Assembly: GCA_965224535.1 (NCBI GenBank)
Contig: CBDCZR010000031.1
Span: 60,174-124,173, forward strand
Direction: 5' to 3'
Source of the DNA: JBCDHN01 sp965224535
Lineage (GTDB): Bacteria; Verrucomicrobiota; Verrucomicrobiia; Verrucomicrobiales; DEV007
Length of the DNA stretch: 64,000 nt
Part shown: positions 28,646-37,849 of the stretch, piece by piece
Layout: every line of letters starts with the position of its first letter
Numbering within the stretch: position 1 is the stretch's first letter
Notes under the pieces: model-generated
The model's input: only the letters and a program-made list of their open reading frames with translations
What the model was told of the DNA's origin: nothing
Databases searched by the model: none
Position numbers and translations under genes: made by a program

Positions 28646-28781
28646 GACGCCAAGGCTGGGGTAAATACGCGGGAAAGTAAAACGGCAAAACGCCCGAAAC
28701 GGCGAATCATTGCCAGCACGGCGGTTTTCTGCCATCGTTAACCGGCTTTGGCTCGGGTGGCAGAATCCAAATCTTTCGAAG

Positions 28782-29106
28782 ATCAAATTCGCCTGCTCCC
28801 TGAACAAGCGCGTCGTCGGTGTCCGCATCGACGACTGCGACGCCTCCGCGCTTTTCCCTGGGCGCGACGTCGTCGATCTCCGGCCCGGTTACCGCAAGCG
28901 CCCCAACATCAACACCAAAGGCCTCCCTCCCACTCACGTCCGCAAACTCTACGGCCGCGATGACGAACTGAAGCTGCTGACGCCGAGGGCGAGAAGGCCG
29001 ACGTCCCCGATGATTCCCGCAAACAGGGCGAAGTGTTGGCCGAACTCAATGGCCGCCGGAAGTGAAGGCGCAGTTGGTGGAGATGATCCGCGATGCGCAA
29101 GGTTGA
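28782..29106 (+). pseudogene. Probable remnant of a TIR-STAND (NLR-like) protein
   Basis: The plus-strand frame from 28782 to 28980 reads KIKFACSLNKRVVGVRIDD, then LFPGRDVVDLRPGY, then GLPPTHVRKLYGRDDELKLL. The first two resemble the end of a TIR domain (strand D plus the 'xDLR' segment) and the third resembles the entry to a STAND/NB-ARC NTPase ('GRxxEL'). The sense then moves through two other frames (ADVPDDSRKQGEVLAELNG, then PPEVKAQLVEMIRDAQG and a stop), as expected for a decayed gene. The start and nearly all of the NTPase are missing. This call rests on eye matching only. Confidence 0.35.
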
Positions 29107-29116
29107 GCCGCCAAGC

Positions 29117-29295
29117 TCCTTGGACTGTCGGCAGCCCGCTGCCGCTTTCCGCCAGGCAGCCTGCTGCCGAATCGTCAGAAGGCGCGTGCGAATTCCGAGT
29201 CGACCCCCCACGCGGCGAATGGGCCAGCGCTCCCCCACCCCCCGCGGCAGGCCGCGGCCACCTCAAGGCGGCAGCAGGCTACCGCACTCCAAGGA
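29117..29295. repeat. Inverted-repeat element, 179 bp (dispersed PVC-type repeat or MITE-like)
   Basis: The ends tccttggactgtcggcagcc... (29117-29148) and the reverse complement of 29265-29295 (tccttggagtgcggtagcct...) agree at most positions over ~31 bases. The outer words tccttgga and gctgccgc match exactly. The interior is GC-rich and non-coding. The minus-strand ORF translation SLECGSLLPP is a phrase I have seen in spurious ORFs of related genomes, which suggests a dispersed family. No target duplication is clear. Confidence 0.5.
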
Positions 29296-29397
29296 GGATA
29301 CCGCGAGCGAGAAACTTCTCTCTGCCGCCCCAAAAATTCCCCTCGATGGCGCGATTGAAATGATCTCGCGCCCGCGCCCGTGAATTTGCCACAAGCC

Positions 29398-32217
29398 ATG
29401 CTCGAAATTCGACCCATCCTCACCCTTTTCGCCCTCGCCGCAGCGCCAATTGCCCACGGCGACGAAGGCGTCCTCTTTTTTGAGTCGAAAATCCGGCCGC
29501 TGCTGATCCAGCACTGCTACGATTGCCACAGCGAGGAGGCCGGCAAGCGCAAGGGCGGCCTGTGGCTCGACCGCAAGGCCGGCTGGGAGGTGGGCGGCGA
29601 TTCCGGGGCCGCAATCGTGCCGGGCGACACCGAAAGCAGCCGCCTGGTCGAGATGATTCGCTACGCCGACCCGGATTTGGCCATGCCGCCGAAAAAGAAG
29701 CTGGCCAGCCACGAAATCGCGCTGCTGGAACGCTGGATCGCCATGGGCGCGCCGGATCCACGCACGGAGGGAGGCGTGGTGGCCGAGAGCCAGATCGACA
29801 TCGAGGCCGGGCGCAAGTTTTGGTCGTTCCAGCCCATCGCCAATCCCGCGCCACCTCAGATTTCCGACAAAAGTTGGCCCCGTGCGGATTTGGACCGTTT
29901 CATCCTGGCCAAGTTGGAGGCCGCCAAGCTGCAACCCGCACCCGACGCTTCGCCCGAAACGTTGTACCGCCGTTTGGCCATCGTTTTGACCGGATTGCCG
30001 CCGGATGAGGCCAAATCCGCAACCCAAAATCCGATGCTCGAAGAAGAAGTGGTGGACGGGTTGCTCGCCTCGCGCGCGTTTGCGGAGCGTTGGGGACGCC
30101 ATTGGCTCGATATCGCGCGTTATGCCGACACCAGCGGCGGCGGGCGAGCCATGCCCCTGCCCGAGGCGTGGCGTTTTCGCGACTACGTCATCGACTCCTT
30201 TCACCGCGACAAGCCGCTGGATCAACTGATCCGCGAACACATTGCCGGCGACCTTTTGCCGGCGCAAACCCGCGAGCAGCACATCGAGCAAATGACCGCG
30301 ACCGGCTTTCTGGTCCTGGGCCCGCACAACTACGAAAATCAAGACAAAGCGCTGCTGGATTTGGAAATCGCCGACGAGCAGATCGAAACCGTCGGCCGCG
30401 CGTTTCTCGGCATGACCATCGGCTGCGCGCGCTGCCACGACCACAAATTCGATCCCATCCCGACCAACGATTACTACGCCCTGGCCGGCATTTTTCTCAG
30501 CAGCAAATCCGTCGTCCACGCCAACGTTTCCAAGTGGAACACCGCCAACCATCCGCCCACCCCGGAGCAAGAGGCGCAACTGGCGGCTTACACGGAAAAG
30601 GAAACTGCGCTGAAGGCGAAAATCGACGGCGTGAAACGGCAATTGCGCAAGCTGGGCAAAATGTCGGTCAGCGAGAAGGGAAACTCCGTCCTAACCAGCG
30701 AGCTGGGCGGAATCGTCGTCGATGACGCCGAAGCCGAGCTCACCGGCCAGTGGATGAAATCGACCAGCCAGCATCGCTGGGTCAACGACGGTTACGCCCA
30801 CGATCTCAACGCCGCCAAGGGCGAGAAATCCGCCACGTTTCGGCCAAACGTGGAAAAATCCGGCCGCTACCACGTGCGCGTCTCCTACTCCCAGGGCACC
30901 AACCGCGCCAGCAACGTCCCGGTCACGATTCGACACGCCGAGGGCGAGGAAATCCTGACATTGAACCAAAAAACCCGGCCGCCGATCGATAATTTGTTCG
31001 CCGAACTCGGCACGTTCCGATTCGAGGCCGGTAACGCGGGATTCGTCCAATTTTCGAACCGGGGAACCGACGGGCACGTCATCATCGACGCCGTTCAACT
31101 GCTGCCGGAGGGAAGTCAAAACCCTGCCGGTCGCGACTCTGAGCCGAAAACCCAGGTTGACGCGGAAATGGTCGCAAACCTGGAAAAACGCGAGAAATCG
31201 CTCGATTCCGAGCTGAAAACGCTGCAAAAAACCAAGCCCAGCCTACCCAAAGTCATGTGCATGGGCGAAATGCCGGAACCCGCGGACACGCCGGTGCGGA
31301 TTCGCGGCGTAGCGCGCAATTTTGGCGAACCGGCTCCGCGCGGCTTCCTGCAAGTGGCCATGCGCCCTAACGCCAAACCTGAGATTTCGGGAAGCGGCCG
31401 GCTGCAGCTCGCCAACTGGGTCGGCAGCGCGGAAAATCCGCTCACCGCGCGGGTCGCGGCCAACCGGATTTGGCTCAAGTTGTTTGGGCAGGGCATCGTC
31501 ACCAGCCCGGACAATTTCGGCACCACCGGCGACGCCCCAACGCACCCGGAATTGCTCGATCACCTCGCCACGCGGCTCATCGCGCACAACTGGTCGGCCA
31601 AGGCGCTGATTCGCGAAATCGTCCTCAGCCGCACCTGGCAAATGGACTCGGCCACCAGCGATCCTGCCGACCAGGCCGACCCGGAAAACCGGCTCCTGCA
31701 TCATTTCCCCCTGCGCCGCATCGATGCGGAGACCTTGCGCGATTCCATGCTGGCCATCGCCGGAAACCTGGATCGCAACGGCGGCGGTCCCGCGCTTCCG
31801 CCCGGCTTTCGGACGGAATTCGGCTACGAATTCAAGAGCCTGCGCCGCAGCGTCTACATCCCCGCATTTCGCAACCAGCTCAACGAGTTGCTCGGCACCT
31901 TCGACTTCGCCAACCCGAATTTCGTGGTCGGCCGTCGCAGCCAAAGCACCATCCCCAGCCAATCGCTCTACCTGGCCAACAACCCCTTCGTCCACGCCCA
32001 GGCTAACGCCGCGGCTAAGCGCCTTTTCGCGGACGAACCCCAAGACTCCGCCGCGCGCCTGCGATTGGCCTACCACCGCGTGCTGGGACGCGGCCCTAAC
32101 GCGCAAGAATCCAACCTCAGCCGCGAATTCCTCGCCGCGGAGGGCGACGGCCCGGAAGCCTGGGCCAGCCTCGTGCGCAACCTCTTCGCCTGCGTGGATT
32201 TTCAGTTTGTGCGTTGA
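29398..32217 (+). CDS. Planctomycete-type cytochrome c / DUF1549 / DUF1553 secreted protein
   Basis: The 939-residue protein has a signal peptide (MLEIRPILTLFALAAAPIAHG), then PSCyt1 with C40-YDC-H44 (residues ~25-125), DUF1549 (RADLDRFILAKLEAAKLQPAP ... ERWGRHWLDIARYADTSGG, then GCARCHDHKFDPIPTNDYYAL), and a carbohydrate-binding-like insert at ~450-570 (DAEAELTGQWMKSTSQHRWVNDGYAHD). DUF1553 follows (GSGRLQLANWVGSAENPLTARVAANRIW ... GTTGDAPTHPELLDHLA). The family is periplasmic, abundant in PVC bacteria and linked to polysaccharide use. A GTG 18 bases upstream is an alternative start. A 7-bp hairpin (ttcgatt-ggc-aatcgaa, 32228-32244) lies just after the stop but lacks a T-tract. The usual DUF1501 partner gene is absent. 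Confidence 0.92.
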   Translation: MLEIRPILTLFALAAAPIAHGDEGVLFFESKIRPLLIQHCYDCHSEEAGKRKGGLWLDRKAGWEVGGDSGAAIVPGDTESSRLVEMIRYADPDLAMPPKKKLASHEIALLERWIAMGAPDPRTEGGVVAESQIDIEAGRKFWSFQPIANPAPPQISDKSWPRADLDRFILAKLEAAKLQPAPDASPETLYRRLAIVLTGLPPDEAKSATQNPMLEEEVVDGLLASRAFAERWGRHWLDIARYADTSGGGRAMPLPEAWRFRDYVIDSFHRDKPLDQLIREHIAGDLLPAQTREQHIEQMTATGFLVLGPHNYENQDKALLDLEIADEQIETVGRAFLGMTIGCARCHDHKFDPIPTNDYYALAGIFLSSKSVVHANVSKWNTANHPPTPEQEAQLAAYTEKETALKAKIDGVKRQLRKLGKMSVSEKGNSVLTSELGGIVVDDAEAELTGQWMKSTSQHRWVNDGYAHDLNAAKGEKSATFRPNVEKSGRYHVRVSYSQGTNRASNVPVTIRHAEGEEILTLNQKTRPPIDNLFAELGTFRFEAGNAGFVQFSNRGTDGHVIIDAVQLLPEGSQNPAGRDSEPKTQVDAEMVANLEKREKSLDSELKTLQKTKPSLPKVMCMGEMPEPADTPVRIRGVARNFGEPAPRGFLQVAMRPNAKPEISGSGRLQLANWVGSAENPLTARVAANRIWLKLFGQGIVTSPDNFGTTGDAPTHPELLDHLATRLIAHNWSAKALIREIVLSRTWQMDSATSDPADQADPENRLLHHFPLRRIDAETLRDSMLAIAGNLDRNGGGPALPPGFRTEFGYEFKSLRRSVYIPAFRNQLNELLGTFDFANPNFVVGRRSQSTIPSQSLYLANNPFVHAQANAAAKRLFADEPQDSAARLRLAYHRVLGRGPNAQESNLSREFLAAEGDGPEAWASLVRNLFACVDFQFVR

Positions 32218-32346
32218 GCAGAGTAGGTTCGATTGGCAATCGAAGCCGGAAGGGCCGACACCCCGGAACCCTCCAGCCGGGGGGAAGGCGCCCCTCTCTC
32301 TTCGCTTGACTTTTTCACGGAGATTTGCACCTTCTAGGTCCACTGT

Positions 32347-32421
<75 letters not shown>

Positions 32422-32513
32422 ACCTAAGTGAACCTAAAGTTTGGGCACGGCGTGCCGGACCCGTGGCGTAGTTTCGCTTTTGGAAGGTGCGCCGAAATCT
32501 GGCGGTTTCGCTT

Positions 32514-32975
32514 TTACCAGCAATTGCGTCCGCGACTGCTGGAATAGCCGCTGCGGTAGAAGCTGGGAGCGTAGTAACCGCTGCGGTAGCTGGATCGGTA
32601 GATGCTGGGGCTGTAGTAGCTGCCCCCGTAGTAACGGCGGCCGTAGGAGGAGTAGGAGCTGGGATAGTAGATGCTGCTGCTGCGGTAGGAGCTGGGATAT
32701 CGATAGCGCACGCCGTAGGAACCGTAGCCGTAGCGGTCCCTGGAATTCCCGATCGCCGTTCCGCCCAGGGCGCCGGCCAGCGCTCCGATGATGGCTCCCT
32801 CTCCGGCGTTGCCGCTGGCCGAGCCGATGATGGCTCCGGCGCCGCTGCCGAGCAGGGCTCCGCCCACTGCACCGCGGTGGGCGTGGCTGGAGCTGGGGTA
32901 GTAGTAGCAACTGGTTAGGAAAAATCCGCATGCGGCCACCATCAGCAGCCGCCAGGTCGAAGGGCTAGGTTTCAT
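32514..32975 (-). CDS. Glycine-zipper lipoprotein with Tyr/Ser-rich tail
   Basis: The 153-residue protein has a lipoprotein signal with lipobox LTSC at residue ~23. Residues ~35-75 form a glycine-zipper/OmpA-like segment (GAVGGALLGSGAGAIIGSASGNAGEGAIIGALAGALGG), typical of outer-membrane-associated 'glycine zipper 2TM' proteins. The last ~75 residues are repeats of Tyr-Ser-Arg words (SSYRS, SIYYPSSYSSYGRR). It is probably an outer-membrane lipoprotein of unknown role. The coding is simple-sequence-like in the tail, where codon slippage could vary the length. Confidence 0.8.
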   Translation of the reverse strand: MKPSPSTWRLLMVAACGFFLTSCYYYPSSSHAHRGAVGGALLGSGAGAIIGSASGNAGEGAIIGALAGALGGTAIGNSRDRYGYGSYGVRYRYPSSYRSSSIYYPSSYSSYGRRYYGGSYYSPSIYRSSYRSGYYAPSFYRSGYSSSRGRNCW

Positions 32976-33160
32976 AGGTCAAGGGGTGGTTTTTTTAGAA
33001 GTCCAACCTTCACCTTAGGCAGGGAATCGGGGTTGCCCAGCAAAAAGTTTGATGCGGCGGGAAAGGGGACCCAAAGGACGAAAAGGACGAAAAGGACAAA
33101 AGGGACCCGTTCCGTTGGATTTTCAAGACTGAGCATTTTGCCATTCTTTCGCCCGTCCGC

Positions 33161-33871
33161 CTACCAATACGGCGGCGATCGGGCTTCGATTTCCTCGCTG
33201 ACGTTCGCTCCGGCGAAAAACGAGCCGCCCTTGGGCGTCGTTAGCAGGTAGAGCTTGCGATTGGAGTCGTGTTCGGCGGTGGCGTGGCGCCCGTTTTTTA
33301 GGATTGGCGTCAGTTTTAGCCCGCCTTGAAACTTGTTCCACCGGTCCAGCAAATACCACTCGTTTCCCACGCGCAACACCCCGAATTGGTGCTTGATTCG
33401 CGGGGGTTTGCCGGGTTGCGCGGATTTGTAGCGGTTTTGGCAGTGCAAAATGTCTTTGCGCGAAAAACCGTAGTGCTTGGCCAGGCAAATGGTGACCATG
33501 GACCCCTCTCCGCAGTTGCCGTACTGGTAGTAGCCGTTCATGCTTGGCTCCAGCATGGTGTCCACCAGCACCTTTTGCACGCAGGGGCAGGTTTTGCGGC
33601 GAATTTCGCGAAAGCGCCCTTTGCGCCAATCCCAAAACGGGTCGCTCACACCGCGGCGCGCCGTTCGCATGCTGCCGGCCAGGGTGGAGTATTGCTTGAT
33701 CTGCTCGCCCAGCAGTTTCAGCCTGGTTTCGACGTCTTTGGCGGTGTTTTTGGCCGGCCACACGAAGATTTTCCGGCCTTGGTGGACCCCGGTGTCCGCG
33801 TAGCAAACGTCAAGCGTCAAAAAAGCCGCGAAGACGGTGAAAATGAGCGATGCCGGGAAAATTGCGTGCAT
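33161..33871 (-). CDS. Secreted protein with a transglutaminase-like Cys-His-Asp pattern
   Basis: The 236-residue protein has a signal peptide ending near DVCYADTG (Met at 33871 preferred over 33916). In the middle, YGNC120GEGSMVTICLAKHYG is followed by KH161QFGVLRVGNEWYLLD176RW. The order and spacing of Cys, His and Asp resemble the transglutaminase-core/papain-like triad ('H..vl.v...wy.vD'). I know no named family for it. The remaining Cys residues (CPC near 95) could form disulfides. A cysteine peptidase or amidase role in the envelope is inferred, not proven. Confidence 0.6.
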   Translation of the reverse strand: MHAIFPASLIFTVFAAFLTLDVCYADTGVHQGRKIFVWPAKNTAKDVETRLKLLGEQIKQYSTLAGSMRTARRGVSDPFWDWRKGRFREIRRKTCPCVQKVLVDTMLEPSMNGYYQYGNCGEGSMVTICLAKHYGFSRKDILHCQNRYKSAQPGKPPRIKHQFGVLRVGNEWYLLDRWNKFQGGLKLTPILKNGRHATAEHDSNRKLYLLTTPKGGSFFAGANVSEEIEARSPPYW

Positions 33872-33973
33872 GGAACCAGCGCCTAGCCTCCTACGAAACC
33901 TGGGCCGCGAAATCAAGCCCCCAGTTTTGACGTTTTCGCTGATTTTGCCGCAAAACCCGCAAAAACACCCGTT

Positions 33974-34765
33974 TCACCGGGCTATGCGCCGAATGACGAC
34001 CGGTTTGCCGCGATAGGCCGCCAGCTCGAACCCGGCCTCGCGCAGCATCGCTCTCCCGCTCGGCTGGTTTTGGCCGAATTGCTTGCCAAGCACCTCTTGC
34101 GACGCCCGATTGAGTGCTGTGGTCAAATTCAGCGGTTCCGCCGTAAACCAGGCGTGGGCGCGATCCAGCGCTTGGCGTCCGGAATTCTCCGCCAGGCCCA
34201 GGACGATCCGGTCGCGGGAAAATCGCTTGGCCACTACGTCCGGGACCGGGCGAAACGGCGCGATGAAGGCGCGCAGTTGGGTGGGCACGTCCGTTTTTCC
34301 GGCGGCGCGCAATTCCCTCCCGAAAAGCGCGCCCAGGGCGTTGCTGGGCAAGTCATCCGGGGTCGCTGCGGTGGGTTCGGATCGCGTTTTCCCGGCTTCA
34401 AAGCGCGGGCCGCCTTCGCTGACCCACTGGCGGTATTGCGCGTCGCCAAAGGCCTCTTTGCCGGAGAAAACAAAGTTGGCCAAGTTGAGGAAATGCACCC
34501 AGTCGATGGGGCCGCCGAGGAAGGTGATGGTGTAGCGGTCGGAAACCGGATCCGAGGCGATGGGCTGCGCGTTGGCGGCATTGCGGATCAATTCCAGTTG
34601 GCGCACGACGCCGGCGCCGGGCCAATCGGCGTGTTTTTGCGCCGCGGCGATGAGGCGGTCGTGAGGGAAGTTTTCGGCGCTCAGCGCCGCGGTTAGCAAA
34701 ATCAAGGCGCCGGCGAGCGCTGCGGCGATTTTCCCGGTGCGTTGGGCCGCCAATCTCGCGTTCAC
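33974..34765 (-). CDS. Exported protein of unknown function, coupled to a response regulator
   Basis: The 263-residue protein has an N-terminal hydrophobic signal (IAAALAGALILLTAALSAENFP). The body contains SDRYTITFLGGPIDWVHFLNLANFVFSGKEAFGDAQYRQWVSEGG and a helical second half. I do not recognise the family. Its start overlaps the response-regulator stop as ATGA, so the two are translated together. A periplasmic sensor or effector related to that regulator is a reasonable guess only. Confidence 0.65.
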   Translation of the reverse strand: MNARLAAQRTGKIAAALAGALILLTAALSAENFPHDRLIAAAQKHADWPGAGVVRQLELIRNAANAQPIASDPVSDRYTITFLGGPIDWVHFLNLANFVFSGKEAFGDAQYRQWVSEGGPRFEAGKTRSEPTAATPDDLPSNALGALFGRELRAAGKTDVPTQLRAFIAPFRPVPDVVAKRFSRDRIVLGLAENSGRQALDRAHAWFTAEPLNLTTALNRASQEVLGKQFGQNQPSGRAMLREAGFELAAYRGKPVVIRRIAR

Positions 34766-35475
34766 TCCAAATCCTCCCGCAAACTGTAGCCGATTCCGCG
34801 ATGGGTCACGATCGGGTCCGCGTTTTCGTCGATTTCGCGCAATTTAGCTCGCAGCGTCTTGATGTGCGCGTCCACGGTACGATCCAGCGAGGCTTCGGGC
34901 TCCTCCCACACGTGATCCATGAGCTGGTCGCGGGTGTAGACGCGGCCGGGATGCGCCGCGAACAGGCGCAGGAGGCCGAATTCGTAGCGCGTCAGGCTCA
35001 ATGCCCGGTCGCGGTAGCGAATTTGGAGCCGTTTTTCGTCAATCGCGAACGCTTGGGAGGCATCGTCGCCATCGGCCCCGGCGTCTGAGGCGGGAGCGGA
35101 CTCCGCACGCCGCAAAACCGCGCGAATCCTGGCCACGAGTTCGCGCGGGCTGAAGGGTTTGACCACGTAGTCGTCTGCGCCGAGTTCCAGGCCAACCACG
35201 CGGTCGATTTCGCTTTCGCGCGCGGTCAGGAAAATGATGGGCGCTTGCGAGGATTTGCGAATTTCGCGGCAAACATCGAATCCGCTGATGTCCGGCAGGC
35301 CGACGTCGAGAACGACGAGCGCGGGTTTTTCCCAGGCAAAGGCTTCCAGCCCATCCTGGCCGGTGGAACAATGAATCGGAGCAAAACCCTCGGTTTGGAG
35401 CGAATACTCGATGTTCTCAGCGATCGAGGGCTCGTCTTCGACGATGAGGATGGGCGGCGCGCTCAAGGTTGGCAA
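34762..35475 (-). CDS. OmpR/PhoB-family response regulator, CreB-like
   Basis: The 237-residue protein has a receiver domain (acidic pair E13/D14, phospho-acceptor D57 in VLDVGLPDISGF, T84, K107 in DDYVVKPFSP) and a winged-helix DNA-binding domain (LSLTRYEFGLLRLFAAHPGRVYTRDQLMDHVW ... RTVDAHIKTLRAKLREID). The VLDVGLPDISGF and THRGIGYSLRE segments are closest to E. coli CreB as I recall it. No histidine kinase is next to it; the downstream gene is an exported unknown. It would act as a phosphorylation-dependent transcription factor. Confidence 0.88.
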   Translation of the reverse strand: MPTLSAPPILIVEDEPSIAENIEYSLQTEGFAPIHCSTGQDGLEAFAWEKPALVVLDVGLPDISGFDVCREIRKSSQAPIIFLTARESEIDRVVGLELGADDYVVKPFSPRELVARIRAVLRRAESAPASDAGADGDDASQAFAIDEKRLQIRYRDRALSLTRYEFGLLRLFAAHPGRVYTRDQLMDHVWEEPEASLDRTVDAHIKTLRAKLREIDENADPIVTHRGIGYSLREDLE

Positions 35476-35492
35476 GGAGTCTCACCCGAGTC

Positions 35493-36881
35493 TCACCCGA
35501 TCGCGCCAAATTTCGTGACCCCGGGCGTCGCCACCGGGCTGGGCTCAAAGGATTGATCCCAGGTCATCGCCGCTTCATCGGCGAAGAGGTCTTCATCCGC
35601 GTTGAGGGCTTGTTCCCAGGTCAGTTCCAGTCCGCTTTGCGCCGATTGCCGGCCCATGATCGCCATTTGGGTGGAGTGGATCATGCGGTCGCCGTCGTTG
35701 ATGAAATTGCCGGTGCGGATGCTCTCGAACAGGTGGTCGTGCTCGATTTGGTACATGTCCACGGCGGGAGCCGTGCGGCGTCGGTCGCGGCCACCTGCAT
35801 CCGCCGTCCAGATTTTTTCGCCCTTGGTGTTCTCGATGTAGGGGAACTTGCCCACGCCGATGATGAGGGTGCCCTCGGTTCCCCGCACGTAGTCGGCGTT
35901 TTCATTGTAGCAGCCGGGAATCTTGCGCGAGGCCAGGTGACACCAGACGTGGTTGGGGTACTCAAAGGCGATGTGGTAGTGGTCGAAAATGTTGCCGCCG
36001 GGCTGGGGAACCTGAAGTCCGCCGGTGGCGCGGCAGCGGATGGGAGGGGTGTCGCCCATGACCCAGCCGATTTTATCCACGCTATGCACCGCTTGCTCCA
36101 CCAGGCCGCCGCCGCCCAGGTAGGTGTAGTTGTACCAGTTGAGAATTTGCCACTCCACGTCGCTCATGCCTGCGGGGCGTTCTTCCTGCTTTTTGTGCGG
36201 CTTGGAGTAGGCGGAATAATAGGTGGCGTAAACGCTGGTAATGTCGCCAATCAGCCCATTTTTCATCACCTGCTCATAGGCGGCTACGCGGTGGGGATGA
36301 TAACGCCAGCAAAACCCGGCCACGATGGAAATTGGCTTGGATTTGGACATTTCCACCGTCTCCATCACGTGGCGGGTGCCGGCGGCGTCCACGGCCATGG
36401 GTTTCTCCGCAAAAACGTGCTTGCCGGCCTCAACGGCGGCGCGGAGGTGCAGCGGGCGAAATCCCGGCGTTGTGGTGAGCAAAACCACGTCCACATCGCT
36501 CTCCAGCACGCGTTTGTAGCCGTCCAGGCCCACAAATTGGCGCTCGGCGGGCACGCTGATTTTGTCCGTCAGCTTGGGATCTTTTGCCAGCGTAGCCAGG
36601 GAAAGGTCGATGCGATCCTGAAACACGTCGGCCATGGCGTGCAGCTCGATGTTGTCATCTGCGTTCAGCGCCTGGCGCGCCGCTCCGGTTCCGCGGCCGC
36701 CACAGCCCACAAACCCCACCTTGATCTTGCGGTCCTGCTCGATGCCTGCGCCCTGCACCGTAGGCGCCAGCGCTCCGGCGACGGCGGTCGCGCCAGCGGC
36801 GGTTTTCACGAAAGCGCGGCGGGAGGCGTTTTCCGTTGCGTGGTTGTTGTCAGGGCGATCGGTGGATTGGTGCTCGTTCAT
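35493..36881 (-). CDS. Tat-exported Gfo/Idh/MocA-family oxidoreductase
   Basis: The 462-residue protein starts with a twin-arginine signal (S20-R-R-A-F-V-K, then an AGATAVAGALAPT hydrophobic stretch). The NAD(P)-binding Rossmann fold follows (KVGFVGCGGRGTGAARQAL), then EAGKHVFAEKPMAVD with the conserved EKP and a C-terminal Gfo/Idh domain (GGGGLVEQAVHSVDKIGWVMG). These exported enzymes are common in Verrucomicrobiota and act on sugars with a tightly bound cofactor. The start at 36881 is fixed by the Tat signal. It is convergent with nothing and is separated by 149 featureless bases from the HAD gene. Confidence 0.92.
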   Translation of the reverse strand: MNEHQSTDRPDNNHATENASRRAFVKTAAGATAVAGALAPTVQGAGIEQDRKIKVGFVGCGGRGTGAARQALNADDNIELHAMADVFQDRIDLSLATLAKDPKLTDKISVPAERQFVGLDGYKRVLESDVDVVLLTTTPGFRPLHLRAAVEAGKHVFAEKPMAVDAAGTRHVMETVEMSKSKPISIVAGFCWRYHPHRVAAYEQVMKNGLIGDITSVYATYYSAYSKPHKKQEERPAGMSDVEWQILNWYNYTYLGGGGLVEQAVHSVDKIGWVMGDTPPIRCRATGGLQVPQPGGNIFDHYHIAFEYPNHVWCHLASRKIPGCYNENADYVRGTEGTLIIGVGKFPYIENTKGEKIWTADAGGRDRRRTAPAVDMYQIEHDHLFESIRTGNFINDGDRMIHSTQMAIMGRQSAQSGLELTWEQALNADEDLFADEAAMTWDQSFEPSPVATPGVTKFGAIG

Positions 36882-37030
36882 GGGGACAACAGAGGATTTG
36901 TGAGCGCCAGTGTCAAGCGTCAGAACGCACCGGCCTCTCGCGAGCGGAATCGTGGCTCCGCTAGTTGGAAGGGGGGCGATCTTCTCCAAACCGCCCTTGC
37001 CAAGCCGCTCCTTTCCGGGACAGTCCGCGG

Positions 37031-37726
37031 ATGCCGACTTGCCAAGCCGCCATTTTCGACCTCGACGGCACGCTTTTGGACACGCTGGAGGATTTGGCCG
37101 ATTCCGCCAACGCCATGCTCCAAAAACAAGGGTTCCCCACCCATCCGACCGAAAAATACCGCGAATTCGTCGGCGACGGGGTGCGGATTTTGGTCGAGCG
37201 CATCCTCCCGGCTCAGGTGATGGATGAAGCGACGATTTCGGCCTGCGTGGACGTCTATCGTGAGGCTTACGCACAGCGCTGGAACGCGAAAACGCGGCCT
37301 TACCCGGGAATTCCGGCCCTGCTCGATGCCTTGGCGGAGCGGGGAATCCACCTGGCCGTCCTTTCCAACAAACCGCACGAATTTACCCAGCGCTGCATCG
37401 GTCATTTTCTCGGGAATTGGCCCTGGCAGGCCGTGCTGGGCATGCGCGAGGGCGTCCCGAAAAAGCCGCATCCCGCCGGGGCGCGGGAAATCCTGGAAAC
37501 GTTGAAAATCGCGCCGGAAACCTGCGTTTACCTCGGGGATTCCGACGCGGACATGCAAACGGCGACGGCGGCGGGATTGCACCCCGTGGGCGTTTTGTGG
37601 GGTTTTCGCAGCCGGGCGGAATTGGAACGAAACGGCGCGAAAACCCTGCTCCAACGCCCCGCGGAGTTGCTGGATTGGCTGGACTTGCCGGATGGCAGCC
37701 GCAAACTTGGCGCGAATTCGTCTTGA
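37031..37726 (+). CDS. HAD-superfamily phosphatase, phosphoglycolate phosphatase-like
   Basis: The 231-residue protein has HAD motif I FD10LD12GTLLDT, a helical cap (residues ~17-85), motif II VLSNKP, motif III KKPHPAGA and motif IV YLGDSDADMQTA. The order and length match Gph-type enzymes that remove 2-phosphoglycolate, though substrate assignment within this family is unreliable. The start at 37031 gives the motif at the expected distance. It is followed by a small membrane protein gene on the same strand. Confidence 0.85.
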   Translation: MPTCQAAIFDLDGTLLDTLEDLADSANAMLQKQGFPTHPTEKYREFVGDGVRILVERILPAQVMDEATISACVDVYREAYAQRWNAKTRPYPGIPALLDALAERGIHLAVLSNKPHEFTQRCIGHFLGNWPWQAVLGMREGVPKKPHPAGAREILETLKIAPETCVYLGDSDADMQTATAAGLHPVGVLWGFRSRAELERNGAKTLLQRPAELLDWLDLPDGSRKLGANSS

Positions 37727-37849
37727 TTCCGCGCGGCGGCCTTGGTAAGCACTCATTTCGGCGTTCAGCCGCAAACGAAGGGTTACCCGGCAACTGCCGT
37801 CCAAACCTTCGCCTCCCCACCCCACCTCAGAACACGAAACACCTCGGCC

